Positions 25,737 through 38,503 of a stretch of 64,000 nucleotides of DNA are shown piece after piece. Each line of letters starts with the position of its first letter. Position 1 is the stretch's first letter. Origin of the DNA: Gyromitra esculenta (taxonomy: Eukaryota > Ascomycota > Pezizomycetes > Pezizales > Discinaceae); contig JBCAML010000018.1 of assembly GCA_038503075.1 (NCBI GenBank), positions 1,054,001 to 1,118,000 on the forward strand, written 5' to 3'. Position numbers and translations under genes: made by a program. A model generated the notes under the pieces. That model was not told the origin of the DNA, did no database searches, and saw only the letters and a list, made by a program, of their open reading frames with translations.

Positions 25737-28700
25737 GTGCTCTCCCGACCAAATATCGGTTAGCTTTTTCTCACTGCTGCCATTAGTGACTCCCGAGTAC
25801 AATGCCCTCTGTAAGATACAAAACCGGAGAATCATTTGCGGAATTCCCATCTAGGAACTTGGACCAAACTTTCCTTCCTCCTTCCTCTTTGCTCGCACGG
25901 TTCAGGAACTGGTCAAGCGACAAAATGTCTCTTTTCTGAAGATTCCGATGTCAGCCGGTCATCTGACTCGATTTGGTCGTAAGAGTTAGCCCAGATATAT
26001 CAACATCTTGTTTCCTTGGTTTATTTTTAATTTCAGTTGTTTTAGAACAAGGAAACTTTTTCTATTTTTGCCATCTCAAGGATGTGGTTGCTGTGAAGCA
26101 CGATATTTCATGCAGCTTGCAGGCTTTCAGCCTCGCCAGTAGCGCCTGACATAGAGCTCTAGCTTGAAAGATAACAAGAGAATTTTGCTAGGTCTCCTTA
26201 ACTCCTGGTCACGGCCAGCCAGGGCAGGGCGGACTGGTTCTGGCGGAGCAGTTTTGGTTTTCTTAGGAGAGCGTTGGCTCATTTTTCTCTGCCCTTAACC
26301 TCCCCTCGATTCCGTCCAGGAATGCAGGGAATATAGACGGTATCATCGGAACAAGAGAATGAAAATCATTCCCTATCTCGATTGAAAAATCTCGGCTACT
26401 TCCCCTCATTTTCACGCAGCATGGGATGAGCTCTGGAAAGGCGGCTGCAGGGGCGTCTTTCAGCATGCTTTGCCCCAAGGAAAGCAACACACCAAACCAG
26501 TGGGATATCGTGAGGTGCTCTTCGACTGTTGGAATATTTCGGGATTAGAATTTCTGTTGGATTACAAACTACCGCGTGCTGCCCTAACTAATTCAGGCAA
26601 ACCAAATTAACTGCAATTCTACGGAGCTTTGGATCCTTTTCCGCTGCCACGCGGACCTATGAGTATTAATCCCTAAATTATGACCATGTGCAGCTCTGGA
26701 ACAACTAAACCCTTTGAACATTGAGTAATGAAAATCTATTAATCTGCGAATAATTACTGTCATTCGGTGCCGGTTTTTGGAGGTTTAATTTCTATGGACA
26801 CGTTTATGCAGCAGCCCGCAGGTGCGAGTACTATCACTTTTTGGTCATTTATTAGATCACGGGTAATCCCGACAAGAAAATCTGACAAATACTAATCAAC
26901 AAGATTAGTTACGTGTAGTTTTTACGGCTGTTTTTTCCCTTTTTTTCCGCATTGTGGGTTGCCGGCTGGTGTCTTTCGAGCGTCATTCGTCGCCGGTTCA
27001 GAGGGGAGAACTTGGTCAATGAAAAGGCCCCGTTAGAGGTCAAGAGGCACTGCTTATCTGCCTAACCTCCACGAAGACAGACGATGACGCACTCCTTTAG
27101 TGGCCCAGCCTACTCCAGATATTCGTCATTGATGCTTCATGCAAGGTTGCATACGAGTACCCATGGCCACCCGGGTTATCATTTGCCTAGATTTATTCGG
27201 GAAGATGATATACTTCAAAGAGCCCAACAATATACATAGATAACAAAGAGCTATAACATGTAGCGAACGAGGAGCTGACCAATAGAGCCCATGATATGTG
27301 AAGAAGGGCCCATAATTTTCCCCGAAAAAACAATCTTCGTGGATGATCATGAGGCTGTGGCCTGAAAATATTCCCGGGATTTTCTTCTTGGGTTGCCCGT
27401 ATCCATGCCAAAGTCCAAGTAACTACATATTGGCTTTACAATCCTTGCTGGCCCTTTTTTTATTACTATTTCTCACACATTATTTATTAGTTAGAAGATC
27501 CCGAACAGTAACGAAAGCGGCCTCCGATATAGCTTGGGCTATTCTACATCTGCTTGCCGGTCGCTACGGCACCGGGACCGGAAGCTGTGTAGAAAGCTTT
27601 TCAGCATGAGCGATCACTCGATGAAGATGAGCGCGAGTTTCACGAGAAGCATTCCTGCTGACAACCGTGTGGAACAATGCTAGGCCAAACGCGACAGCGG
27701 TTGGCTGCAAACTTTGTCGGAATTACATATGTACGAGTACGTACATGATAGATCTCGCACAGGCATCTTATGGGCAGCCACTCTTATAGCACAGTGAATG
27801 GTAGTATTTATTAGTTGAATTCGGAGTATTTGCCAAGAAAAGTTCCCGTAGAATGTCTCAACCGATTCCACGCGTGGAAGATCAATATTTCTTTTTGGAG
27901 GCATAACTTTCTTCCGGTGCACATCTACATATACGTACCTATTCCGAGGCTCTCTTCCGTAACTGTTAATTGGGTTGGTCTCATTTAGAGCTTATTTACG
28001 GAACCAATACATACCCCTTCGTCATATAAGGTGATATTTTTCAGCTATCCTTTGGCAGCTGATGCGCTCATCCTAGTGATTCTAAAACAGCACTTCGCTT
28101 GCGATTATGCTCATTACCGTTTCCCACATTAGCTCGAAAAGAGGACATCTCCAACCGTAATATTATCTTGGATGAAGAATACATTAAAAAGCCATCAGCC
28201 AATGGGGAGTGTTCTTGGCAAATTTCGAAGTCCAGGGGGACAAGCCGACTTTTTTTTTTTTGAATGCGCTCAGGCTCTCCCCACTTAAATTTTACTAGGA
28301 TCTAGCATTAAATATATGCCGTTACTGGCAAATTGACACTGGTGAAGTAGTAGCCCAGAATGTTCCAAATTTCTCGCACATTGCGAATAGAAACCCCAAG
28401 ATTTATCCACCCGATAACGGATTTGCAACGATTAGAATCATCACCAATAATAACACGACCCGAAACTGCCGTGACATTATACCCTCACATCTCGTATGTA
28501 GGTACCTTTTACCTTTTATTTTTCACGGAGCACGTGTTACTGTTAAGATCTGAGAAAAACATTACTTGAATGCATAGCCTCGTGGCGATGAGATAATCTT
28601 GAGACACAGGTCCCCGAAAAGCAAATGAAATGAAATGAAAATCAGGCCTTGTCAAGACTGCTGATCCTATTCGTGATAGTCGCTGTGATTCGATATGGGC

Positions 28701-30165
28701 TGGTGTCAAAAATAATTTACCAATTGCAAGGCTCGTAGCCATGTACATGTTGGCATCGGCATTTCAGTAAACGAACAAATATATTTGTTGGGGGTTTTTT
28801 TTCAACCTACTACCATAAAAGTCCTCAATATCACATTTTTTGTAGCATGTGGTTCATGATACTAAGGCTAATTTATAGTTCATCCGATCCTTCATGCCTT
28901 CAACCTCCTAATTACGGCATACTCTTAAGTTTAGGTTTAGGATGCGGTTTCCGCGGAGCTCTTCCAACTGTTTCTTTTTAGGTGTCCGACCATTATTAGA
29001 CACTATATCTTCCCATTATGCACCCAATTAACTTAACTGAGATGTCCATTGATGTCTTAGGGTTTATTGCAGGGCTCTGTGTCTTTCGACTACTTCTCAG
29101 CCTTGTATAAATGATGAAATGCGGCATTATACCAAGGAAAGGAATTGGTGCGATAAATGAAAATCACTGCATGATCGACTACGTGAGGATAGATCTGCTC
29201 AAGGTTATGAGTGAGGGGCACACACAAACCTTCAGTCCGCCATTATGGGTTGCCTGTGATTAGAAATTTTGCTACTTACGATGATCGGGACCATGAAAGT
29301 GACCAGCATCTGCCGTGCAATTTAAGCCCTTGGAGTTTTTGTCACAAAAACTAGCTCATGCACGCAAAATGAGCTAGAGTATATTTGTGAGAATGGCCTG
29401 TCGTTGCCTTCTAGACCTGGAGGGTGAAACGATCAAGTTTCCTTCAAGCTAGGCTTGATACATTGAGCTGACGGTAATGCAAGCCTGCCTGATAATTCCA
29501 ATTGACGTTATAATTTCTCCGCCACGACTGTCACAGCGTAAAGAGTTGTGCCGTCTAATGCTGCAGGTCTGACATCCATTTGATACTTGTGCGTTAAATG
29601 TGGAATATGTGGAAGATACCGCGGCAACGGAACTTTGTACCGCACCAGTCCCCACTCAGCTTCGTAGATTTTACTATGTTCCACGTGATCGATCCCTGAA
29701 CTTTGAACCCTTGTGACTAGTGAGGTCCCTTACAGGAGAACCGTTAATATTCCCTGCGAGTGATTTTTACTCCGGACAACCCAAAAATTCCTGTGTGTTG
29801 TCTCAGGTTGGTTTTGGTGGATTTAGGTGGGAACTGGGGGAAGTGTTCCTGTTGGGAACATCATTTTGCGAGTGATATTTCGTGATGCGTGAATTTCCCC
29901 AATTCGAGAGACGAGTTTGTTTGTTCCACTAAGCACTTGCGGTTGGTCTAGAAGCTATATAATATAACCCAAAGATAATATAGATAGAGCAAGTCACTGA
30001 AGTATGGACTCTGCCGAGCAGCTCTTTAAAAAATTAATTCAGTTAGATTTTATGATTTAACTAAGAGTAAACTTTTGACTTGGCGACTTGGCAGGAATAC
30101 AAAGAAGTACTTAGTTAATTTTTGGGGTGAGGTTTACCACCAATTGGGAGGTCATATTAGTGTCA

Positions 30166-30218
30166 CTGGCGCGTAATACCCTTGGTTTCGGGATATAGCT
30201 AAGTATTAGACGCGCCAG
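30166..30218. repeat. Inverted repeat (hairpin)
   Basis: CTGGCGCGTAATAC (30166-30179) pairs with GTATTAGACGCGCCAG (30203-30218), apart from two extra bases in the right arm, across a 23-base loop. It stands just left of the coding-like fragment at 30416. It could be a transposon remnant or a structured element; nothing more can be said. Confidence 0.6.
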
Positions 30219-30415
30219 TATGTCGCCCAACTGCCGTTTGGCCTCCTGCGGTTCCTGGTTACTCTCGCGCTATTCAGGGCTTCGTCCCAGTCAGATATGT
30301 AGACTTGGGGCTAGCTCTAGTTCGAACCTCCCCTGCGCATACGGGCTACTCCGGATTAATCACCTCCATTATATTGGTTCCTTGTGCAGAATTGTGCTTG
30401 AAGATTGGCTCGAAA

Positions 30416-30763
30416 ATGCCAGTAGAGGAGCTCGTTAGATACGCTATGGATTTAGATTTGCTATCCGATGGACAATTAGCATTGATAACGCTCTTGATAG
30501 ATAAGGTAGGTCTATGCTTAGATTTATTGGAGCAGGTGCTGATCAAAATCCCTGTGGAAATAATTGATCTTCGATATTCAAGCGATGCCCTCTATGTCTA
30601 TGGCCCATCACCTGCAGTTGTGCTCGATCCATACGGAATTTGTTCTTCTCGAGAGGAAATACATGGCTGCTTCAAAAATACACGTAGTACAGTCTTTCCG
30701 AAACCTCCGCTGATAGCGCTTGAGGTAAGAAATTTGAGAACCCGAATACGGATCTTACTATAA
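30416..30763 (+). CDS. Unrecognised coding-like fragment
   Basis: A 115-aa frame starts at an ATG and reads MPVEELVRYAMDLDLLSDGQ, then continues with alternating hydrophobic and acidic residues (LLEQVLIKIPVEIIDLRYSS). It stays open upstream to about 30305. A possible donor (GAGGTAAGA, near 30724) suggests that the last codons may be intron. I recognise no family. It may be a remnant of a gene or transposon, or an exon of an unfinished model. Confidence 0.25.
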   Translation: MPVEELVRYAMDLDLLSDGQLALITLLIDKVGLCLDLLEQVLIKIPVEIIDLRYSSDALYVYGPSPAVVLDPYGICSSREEIHGCFKNTRSTVFPKPPLIALEVRNLRTRIRILL

Positions 30764-32417
30764 ACGGACCTTCCTTGCCTATAACGTTATATGAAATAAC
30801 ACGGTGAAGTTATGATCCATCGTTTATATGAGCTTCATGCTAGTTAGCCCAAGTATCTATCAACGGAGGTATCGCGCCCATCTTTATACCCAACCACATA
30901 GTCTTCAGGCTCGAGAGGGGCACTAGCCATAGCAACTGGACATCTGAGATTCTTCGCATGAGCATGGATAGAAACTGTGATGATAACCGATATTCTTAAC
31001 ATCAGTGATGAAGGAAACCTCTCCGCTTGGTATCATATGATCTAGATAGGCTATGGTGTTCTAGACTTGCTATAAGCTACCTTAGGAGGGGATCGCATGT
31101 TTACGAAGACCGTGAATTTTGTCAAAATCGTCTTACCGTTAGATATCGTAATGTCTCGGTAATAGCGAATTGGCCCGGGCTGGACTAAAATCAAAGACTT
31201 GAATGAAAACGTCTTCATTAAGTAAAGAAGTCACTGATTAGTGCTCTGATTTTTGCTACCAAGCAACAAAACTGACACCTTTTCAACATTTTTAGAGGGT
31301 CGGTTTAGAACTGGCTAGTCAAGGCCAGTTCGTTATTGCTGAAACTTTACGGTAGTAAATAGTCATAAAAGTATATGGGATTGTAATATTTTAAACTAGT
31401 CTTGCTCTAAGATCGAGATTTTTTTTGATGTTGATTGCCGTGAGCCGCCACTAGCGCAAACTTCTGTTACTCGAAGGATTTATGATCATTGGTCTAGCCA
31501 ATCAAGAGGCTTTAGTGATTGAGGGCTTGGGATGGGTGAGATCAGGGAATACGTGGTGTATTATTTTCTCAAAGATTTACTCTTGGATATTTATCTCTGG
31601 AAACCAGAGCATTAATCTCTTTAGTGGTCATGTGGCTGGGTGGCAAGCTACCCTAGTATTCAAATAATTTGAACTTGAACTTATAACTAAGGCCCTTAAC
31701 CGCATACAATAAAACTGTAGATTTGAATGGGGTCTATCGTCACTACGTGACAAGTTCAGCGTTATGTCCTGCTGCTTCCAGCCCCAGAAATACCTTTCTA
31801 GGCAGGCGTATTATGCCGAGTGATATATTGTGATGTCTAAAATTATTTGGGCAACGTATTCCTGAGGATTACCAATCGTCCAGACTCTAAACTTAGTTTG
31901 CTATCTGATCGGTTCTCAAAACCGTCCATTTGTTGTGGCAGCTTCGACTCGTTCCCCACCCATTAACCCCTTACCTCAATTCCGTTTCCCAAGAGTGATA
32001 ATCCATGAATCATACATGACATTGAATGATGTCAAAATATCGGAATAAACTATTGATCTAACTATCATTTAGAACCAAAAAGAGAAATGAATCAAAGTCC
32101 CATTGTCGTTAATTTCTCAAGCATCAACCACGTAAATTCGTTAAAGAAAGAAAGGGGGGGAAATATACCCTTCAATGATAAACTGAGCAAAAAAAAAAAC
32201 ATTTTCCGAGTTCCCAAGCTGCGCCCCTCCCGAAGGATAAAAAACAAGTGCCGACGACAAATATGATATAGATAAAGGCAAACAGGCACAAAACCCCCCG
32301 AACCCCAACCCCCCGAAAGTGTAACTTGACACTTGAAAATCATTCTACTCCTGCGATGGAAGCTGAGATGAACGCAATGCTAGCAACATAATAAAATAAA
32401 ATAATTAATTTAATCAT

Positions 32418-34761
32418 TCACCTCACCGTAAAGCTCGGAAAAATCTTTCTTCCGGCGATGTCGACATGATACTCCACGATTCCGCCATCAGTGGCCACAT
32501 ACCTTCCAAATAATTAGTTATAAGCCTGGAAATCGCGCTTTTTTTTTGGGAGGGGTTGGATATTCACAGTTTGCTTCCATCACGGCTTAGCGTGCATCCG
32601 GTGATGTCCACACCGTCCCCATCATCCCGATACCCCATTCTGCCGTCATCCACAACCCCCGTACTCCCAGAAGCCCCACCATTTGCTGCACGCCGCCTTA
32701 GATAACTTCTCCTCCGCTCTTCCGCTATCAGCGCACTAAGTTCTCGATTCCCCCGATGTTCCGTAGATATAACTTCCAATGGCCTATTCCACGAGAGACT
32801 TTGAGGAGATGAATTGAGCTCAGCCATTAGTGGAGCTGAAGGAGCGGGTACCGGAATCGATAGCCGTGTAGAAACCGGGGAGGTCGATGTCGATTGATCA
32901 GTATAGGACGGGTGAGTCGAGTTTCGGCGGCGTGGTGGATCATGGATCCGCTGTCTGGCACGTTCGCGTTCGATTTGGCGTTCACGATAATCACGAAGGA
33001 GCGCAGGTGTACTCGATGGTGGATTGAGGATAGGGGTCCCTTGTGGGATGGATGTTGAGGCGGTTGCTGGAGGTGATTGCGTTGATGTCGAAGTGCGAAC
33101 AGGCGCATGGGATAGTGGATAATTAGAAGTGGCAGTTCGCCCATTAGAAGTTCCGCTTGTAGAAGGGTAATTGGGTCCCGAGTTTGTGGTCGGGGTTGCC
33201 CACCATTCATGCGAATTCCCACGTGCTCTTGATACTAGCTCTGAGAGTTCATCGAAACGACGTGAGAAAAATGCGTGTACATCGTCCTCGCTAGCCGCCA
33301 CAGCATCCTCTTCGGACTCCTCTTCCTCTCTTGTATACCGCCCACCTGTGGAACCCTCACGTATACGCCAAGAACGCTGTGTATCATCGTCTTCACCACC
33401 AACTGATATAATCTCTGCTTTAATCAAGTCATCTTTCTCTACGAGGATATCCACCACCTGCCGTTTTGCGAAGTTACTTCTTGCATCAGCCACGCAAACC
33501 CTCCCGGAATGCTCAGCCCAAACTAAAAGATCCAGTGGTGCCGGAGAGAATTGTACACTCCTAACAGCACCAGCATATGTTTTGGGACGGGAAGATGTAA
33601 TCTCTGTAACAATGGGTGAAGGGCAGCCAGAGATATTGCTACATGATAGATAACGAGTGTCGAATATAGTTATGGAGCCATCCTGAGATGCGACGGCACA
33701 TAAAAGAGATGACGGAGAAAAGCTAGTTGAGATGAGTGCATCTGTTCCGGCGGTCAATGGAGGATGCGAGGAAGAGAGTGTCCATAATTCACAGCCTGCT
33801 TCTCCGATCCCTGTGCCAGGTGTACCGGGACACGGCCCAGAAGAAGAGGCAGGGTGGTAAAAGCAGACTTCGGGGCTGTCGCCGACGACGACGAGATGTT
33901 GGCCATCAGGTGATATTGAAGCATGGTTAGTGGCAATATTAAGGTGAAGAGTGGTGAGAACCGTATTTTGGGCGAGATGAAATATTCGAACAGTTTTATC
34001 GTTATTTCTACCGCTCACTGTCAGTCCGGGCAGGGACAGAAGGACAGATCTATAGCGGGGTTGGTATACGTGAGAACAGCCACCACATCGTCATCGCTAT
34101 TTGACGACGGTGGTCTGTGCAGGGTGACTGAGTTTACGATCGAGCCACCAAGGTGACTGATCCTGACCTCAGGACGTATCCGCCTTGAGCTTCCCTCTCT
34201 GCTCTCAGATTCGAGGTCCGGCTCAGGTCTCATAGCTTCATCCTCAGCACTCCGCTGCCGTCGATTCCGACGTTTCTCAGGTTCCCCTACTCTGATGGTT
34301 GCAAATTGGCCATTTTTCGCCCCACCAGCACAAACCCAGCCATACCGAGCACCTATACACCGAGGACCAAAAGGCAACGAAGCTACTGCCTCCCGTTTCC
34401 TAGTTGTCGGATTAAGTGCAAAAACGTTATTGTCGGTGGGGTAATAGAGGAGGTTAGGTGCCGGAGAGCATAGTAGAGAACGAAGTTGCCAGTGCCTAGT
34501 AGGACCCCAGATTTAGTATGTAGTGTGGATTGGACGGGAGGAGTGTACGCATTGGGAACCAACTTAAATGGGATCTTTGCATGGAAGAAGGTGAGGGGTG
34601 ACGGGAGGAGGAGCTGGTGGTGTTGTCTGCATTGCACATGAAGTTTAGTTTTAGGTCCCAACAGTTGTTACCGAGTCGCACGTACACCCAAGCGGACTGG
34701 AAAATGCACAGGAGGGAGTAAAAGGTAGTAAGAGGGCGTACGGGGGATCTCCAACAGTCAT
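32418..34761 (-). CDS. WD40-repeat protein with C-terminal DUF2415-type motif
   Basis: This fungal beta-propeller protein has no firmly known role. Five exons (34688-34761, 34564-34626, 34070-34495, 32568-34013, 32418-32502, right to left) give 697 aa. The N-terminal part reads IPFKHWQLRSLLCSPAP, then NNVFALNPTTRKRE and RCIGARYGWVCAGG. WD-like blades follow, including GRNNDKTVRIFHLAQN, ASISPDGQHLVVVGD and YAGAVRSVQFSPAPLDLLVW. A long Ser/Thr-rich, charged linker leads to the C-terminal motif DITGCTLSRDGSKLYVATDG, then IVEYHVD. An apparent frameshift at about 34018 disappears with a 56-nt intron (34014-34069). The last exon is short and easily missed because the previous frame ends with a stop inside the intron. 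Confidence 0.85.
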
Positions 34762-36842
34762 TGTAGCAATGGGAACGGCTGATAGAGTGAAGGGAAATTG
34801 AGAGATTTTTCTCTCTTTCTCTTGTCTTTTGCTGCTGCTTCTAGGTGACGACTTGGTGATGGTGATGGGTTGATGATGAACGATTAAGGAAACGCCGGGG
34901 AAACACTGGTGATGGTGATGATGATAAAGCACTTGACGAGGGAGCGATTGATGATGGTGGATAACCCTGCTGATATGTATGTTTCGTATTACTGTAAGTA
35001 GATATCTCCAGACCCAAACCCCAAGCAGCACAGCAGACAACAGGAGACGACGATACTATACAGGCCGCGGACGGAGGTATGGCGGGGGCTGACCAACCGA
35101 CAACGAGCCAACCCGGGCCCGTTCTTCAGTTCTCGAAGCGGAAAGCGTCTCGCCTTGGTTTTTAATTTTCCTCGCTTGGCGGGCAGAGTTGGAATCCTGT
35201 TGAGTTGTTCGCCCGTGGATTTTTCGCCGTGTAACCACCACAACGTACGACGCCTCTTTTCTTTCGTCACAACGCTTCGAATCTTGGTGTAGGATCGAAA
35301 GTGGGGAGATCGAGGACGCCGCTTCTGGTGCTGATTTTCATACGTTTGTTTCTTAAAACGCCTTATTTGGGTAGCCCTTGAAGATGGTATGTGTATGTTA
35401 ATTACGTGTATGCGACAGTGTGCGCGTTTACTGGCTCACGCTCTTAAGAAAGTTCCTACTAAGTGCACCTACTTTACCCCACGAGATGAAAGAAAAAATA
35501 TTATAGACCCGGTTCTGGAACTCTAGCAGTTCTAGAGATCTGGGGAGTTCGACTTATGCGGCTACATGTGAGTTATTTCACTATCGCTCTCCTCCCGCAA
35601 CAGCGACATCAAAGCAATCAGTTGTATATCCTGGGCTGATCGATCTTCCCATCGAGTCTGCTGTGAGTTTGTAGCTCTCAATATTCTATCTCACGTGTCG
35701 AAGTGCCCAACATCTTATCAACTCATGAGACTCAGCGTCTGTAGGGAATTGCGTTATAGAAATAAAATAAAATAAAAGCTAGGTTCGGTTTTCAATGATC
35801 CTGCTAGACTACGCTTGTGCTCTGGGTGACAACCCTACCTCTTGAGGCAATTACATGTATGTCTAACCTGATCGTCAACTTGTGATGAGAACTACAACTC
35901 TTCCGCAGGATTGAGATCAACTAGACCAAGTTCGTTTGCTCTATTTCAGCTAAAATCAATCCCCACCTAAAAACGCCTTAAAATCAAACTCTTTCCCAAT
36001 TTTAAGCTGAAGACCCCCAAGTGCATGGCCGGGGTAGGGTGGGGGAAATATTCTGAAAGCACGTAAATCTGCTTCTGAATTGCGGCGTCTTGTTTTTATG
36101 CTTTCCCTCCTGCCTGAAAACCATACATGGTTCTCAACATAAATCTACAGTAACGTGTTGAAAGGTGATCATGTGTGTGTTGGCTATACATACTCTTATT
36201 TGTTTAGACCAACAGGATTGAGCTAAATTGGTGTGATGGCTCGGGTTATCCTCTCCCCCTTGCTTTGGGAAGGGAGCTTAAATTGCCAAGATTGGACCTT
36301 TCATTATCAGGTGCTAAAGCCTATATACAAGGCTCGAAAGGTTGAGAGGTTTGCTTAAAATACCGTATTTTGCCTTTGCGGAATTCTGTACACGTTGGTA
36401 CAAAAATGGTTTTCTCGGGGATGGGCTCAGTCAGTATTTTCTGTCTATGATTGCCTGCAGGGATTTCTACTGGCTGAGAGGGATGCATCCAGAGAAGATA
36501 AAATTGACCGACTAGCTTGGTTGGGCCTTCAATTCTTGGGCCCTCCCATGGGGGAATTATCACTCGAAACGGCGGCTAAGCTACCCGATAACCGATTAGC
36601 GACATCCCTTCTGTAGGCGTTAGATAAGCCTCTCTTTGGCTGAGTCATCCGCTTTTCCCACAAAGGCCACTTTAACCTCCTTTGCTTCCTGGAGTCTCGG
36701 GTCTGGAACCTCTCCTCTCCCTTCCTCCCCTCTTCCCCTTATCTACCATCCATCGCTGAATATATACCCCTCTGTAGCTTAACCCCACTCCCTTTCTCCA
36801 GCTACCCCTCTACTGTAATCATCGTCACTCGCTCTCTCCATC
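34762..36842. other. Divergent spacer between WD40 and GLO3 genes
   Basis: The two flanking genes point away from each other, so both promoters lie here. The left part (34762-35280) is CT/GA-rich with GATGGT-type runs, probably the WD40 gene leader. One TACATGTA lies at 35852. From 36700 to 36842 the plus strand is CT-rich, typical of a fungal leader before the GLO3 start. I see no gene in between. Confidence 0.5.
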
Positions 36843-38503
36843 ATGAGTTTGGCATCCAAAACCCAGTCCCAGAAGATCTTCGAGAAGCTGAAGTCACAGC
36901 GCTCCAATAAGGTGTGTTGCACTCCCTTCCTCGGACTTACCCCTCTACGCCTTTTCCTATGCAGAGTTACGTATGCACACACTTGCTCACAGTTGCCGGT
37001 ACTGGTCAGATCTGCTTCGATTGCGGTGGAAAGAATCCAACATGGGCATCTGTACCCTTTGGGATTTACCTCTGCCTCGATTGTTCCGCACATCATCGTA
37101 ACTTGGGTGTACATATCTCGTTTGTCCGTTCCACGGTGTTGGATCGTATGTGTTACCTTAACCTTTAGCAGCTATATTTCCCAATGCTAATATAAACAAA
37201 TGAAAACATAGAATGGCAGTGGGAACAACTGAGAACTATGAAGGTTGGCGGAAACGAATCCGCGACTAAATATTTCCAGTCTCACGGTGGCACTGCAGCT
37301 CTTGCCTCGAAGGACCCAAAAGTTAAGTATGAGTCTAACACGGCGACGAAATACAAAGAAGAGCTTAAGAAGCGAAGTGCTGAGGATTCTAAACAGTAAA
37401 AACACCCTCGTCCTCTTCACACACCTAAAGCTAACGCTCCTCTAGATACCCTGGCGAAGTGATTGTCGAGGGCGGGGAAGAAACTGCCGCAATCAATGAA
37501 GCAGAGGAAGATTTCTTCTCCTCTTGGGACAAGCCCTCTATCAAGCGTCCAACCCCTCCCCCCTCTCGCACCGCCACACCCCCGGTTATCGGTCGCACTT
37601 CTTCTCCCCTTGTTGCCAACAAAGACACCACGCGCACGCCCTCTCCGCTCACCTCCGGAACCCCCACACCTCCGGTATCTCGTACTACCACCTCGTCTGC
37701 GCTCCGCACTAAAGCCGGCACAGGTACCGCTTCCTCCGCTCGCCGCACTGGCGTCCTCGGCGCTAAGAAGACCCAAAAACTTGGTGCCAAGAAGGCCTCT
37801 GCCGGGGGTGATGTTGTCGACTTTGAAGAAGCCGAGAAAAAGGCGAAGGAGGAAGCGGAAAGAATAGCAAAGCTGGGGTATAACCCGGACGACGAAGCCC
37901 CGCAAAAAGAGAAAGGGAAGATTTTGAGTCCAACCCCTATCGTTGCAGAATCGAATCATAGGAGGCAGAGCAGCGATGTCGAGAGATTGGGTTTGCAGAT
38001 GGGGAGGCTCGGGTTCGGACAAACTGCTGGGGGTACACCGGCAAAGGTGCAACAAAAGAATACGGGAGGGTTCGGATCAGTTGGCCCTATTAAGGCTGCC
38101 GCTGAAGGTAGATTTAGCCGCTTGAACATAGCCTCTTGCTGGATACTAATACGATGTAATAGGTGACGAGGAAAAATATGCACGCTCCAAATTCGGTGCA
38201 CAAAAGTCGATCAGTTCCGATGAGTTCTTTGGCCGCAATGCTTTCGACCCAGCAGCGCAATCCGAAGCCAAGACTCGCCTACAAGGATTTGAAGGCGCAA
38301 GTGCTATATCAAGTAATCAGTATTTTGGTCGTGAAGACGAGGAGGAGAATGCCACCGATGAGTATGGCACCCTTGAGGTTACCGCGAAAGAATTTGCAAG
38401 GCGTTTTGCGGGGACAGCTGGGGAAGATTTGGAGAATGTTGCGGCTGTGCTAGGGCAAGGTGCATCGAGGTTGCAGGAGGTGGTGAAGGGATATATGCGG
38501 TAG
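36843..38503 (+). CDS. GLO3: ArfGAP GLO3 (ARFGAP2/3 type)
   Basis: This GTPase-activating protein for Arf1 acts on COPI vesicles in Golgi-to-ER transport. Five exons (36843-36911, 37010-37145, 37212-37395, 37446-38107, 38163-38503) give 463 aa. The ArfGAP zinc finger is CX2CX16CX2C (Cys 25, 28, 45, 48), followed by HHRNLGVH with the arginine finger Arg 53 and by [12 protein letters not shown]. The middle is Pro/Thr-rich and basic. The C-terminal part carries the Glo3 regulatory motif with repeated ISS-type elements ([10 protein letters not shown] and [11 protein letters not shown]) and ends in an amphipathic helix ([20 protein letters not shown]). Everything needed for activity is present. 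The CT-rich leader right before the ATG supports this start. Confidence 0.95.

Larger units (their letters stand above)
22041..32417. other. Gene-poor region of about 10 kb
   Basis: I find no gene with recognisable motifs. Open frames of 70-156 codons occur on both strands without conserved text. Features seen are a GGAT microsatellite (24458-24485), a G-rich tract (25709-25736), a hairpin (30166-30218), a coding-like fragment (30416-30763), copies of the GAGTGAT motif (27603, 29870, 31818) and one TACATGTA (25175). It may be decayed repeat DNA. Confidence 0.45.

Noticed and set aside
34014..34069. Apparent frameshift in the WD40 gene
   Set aside because: A 56-nt GTATAC...GTGAG intron joins the two frames and restores the conserved text VAVLT-GRNNDKTVRI, so no mutation is needed.
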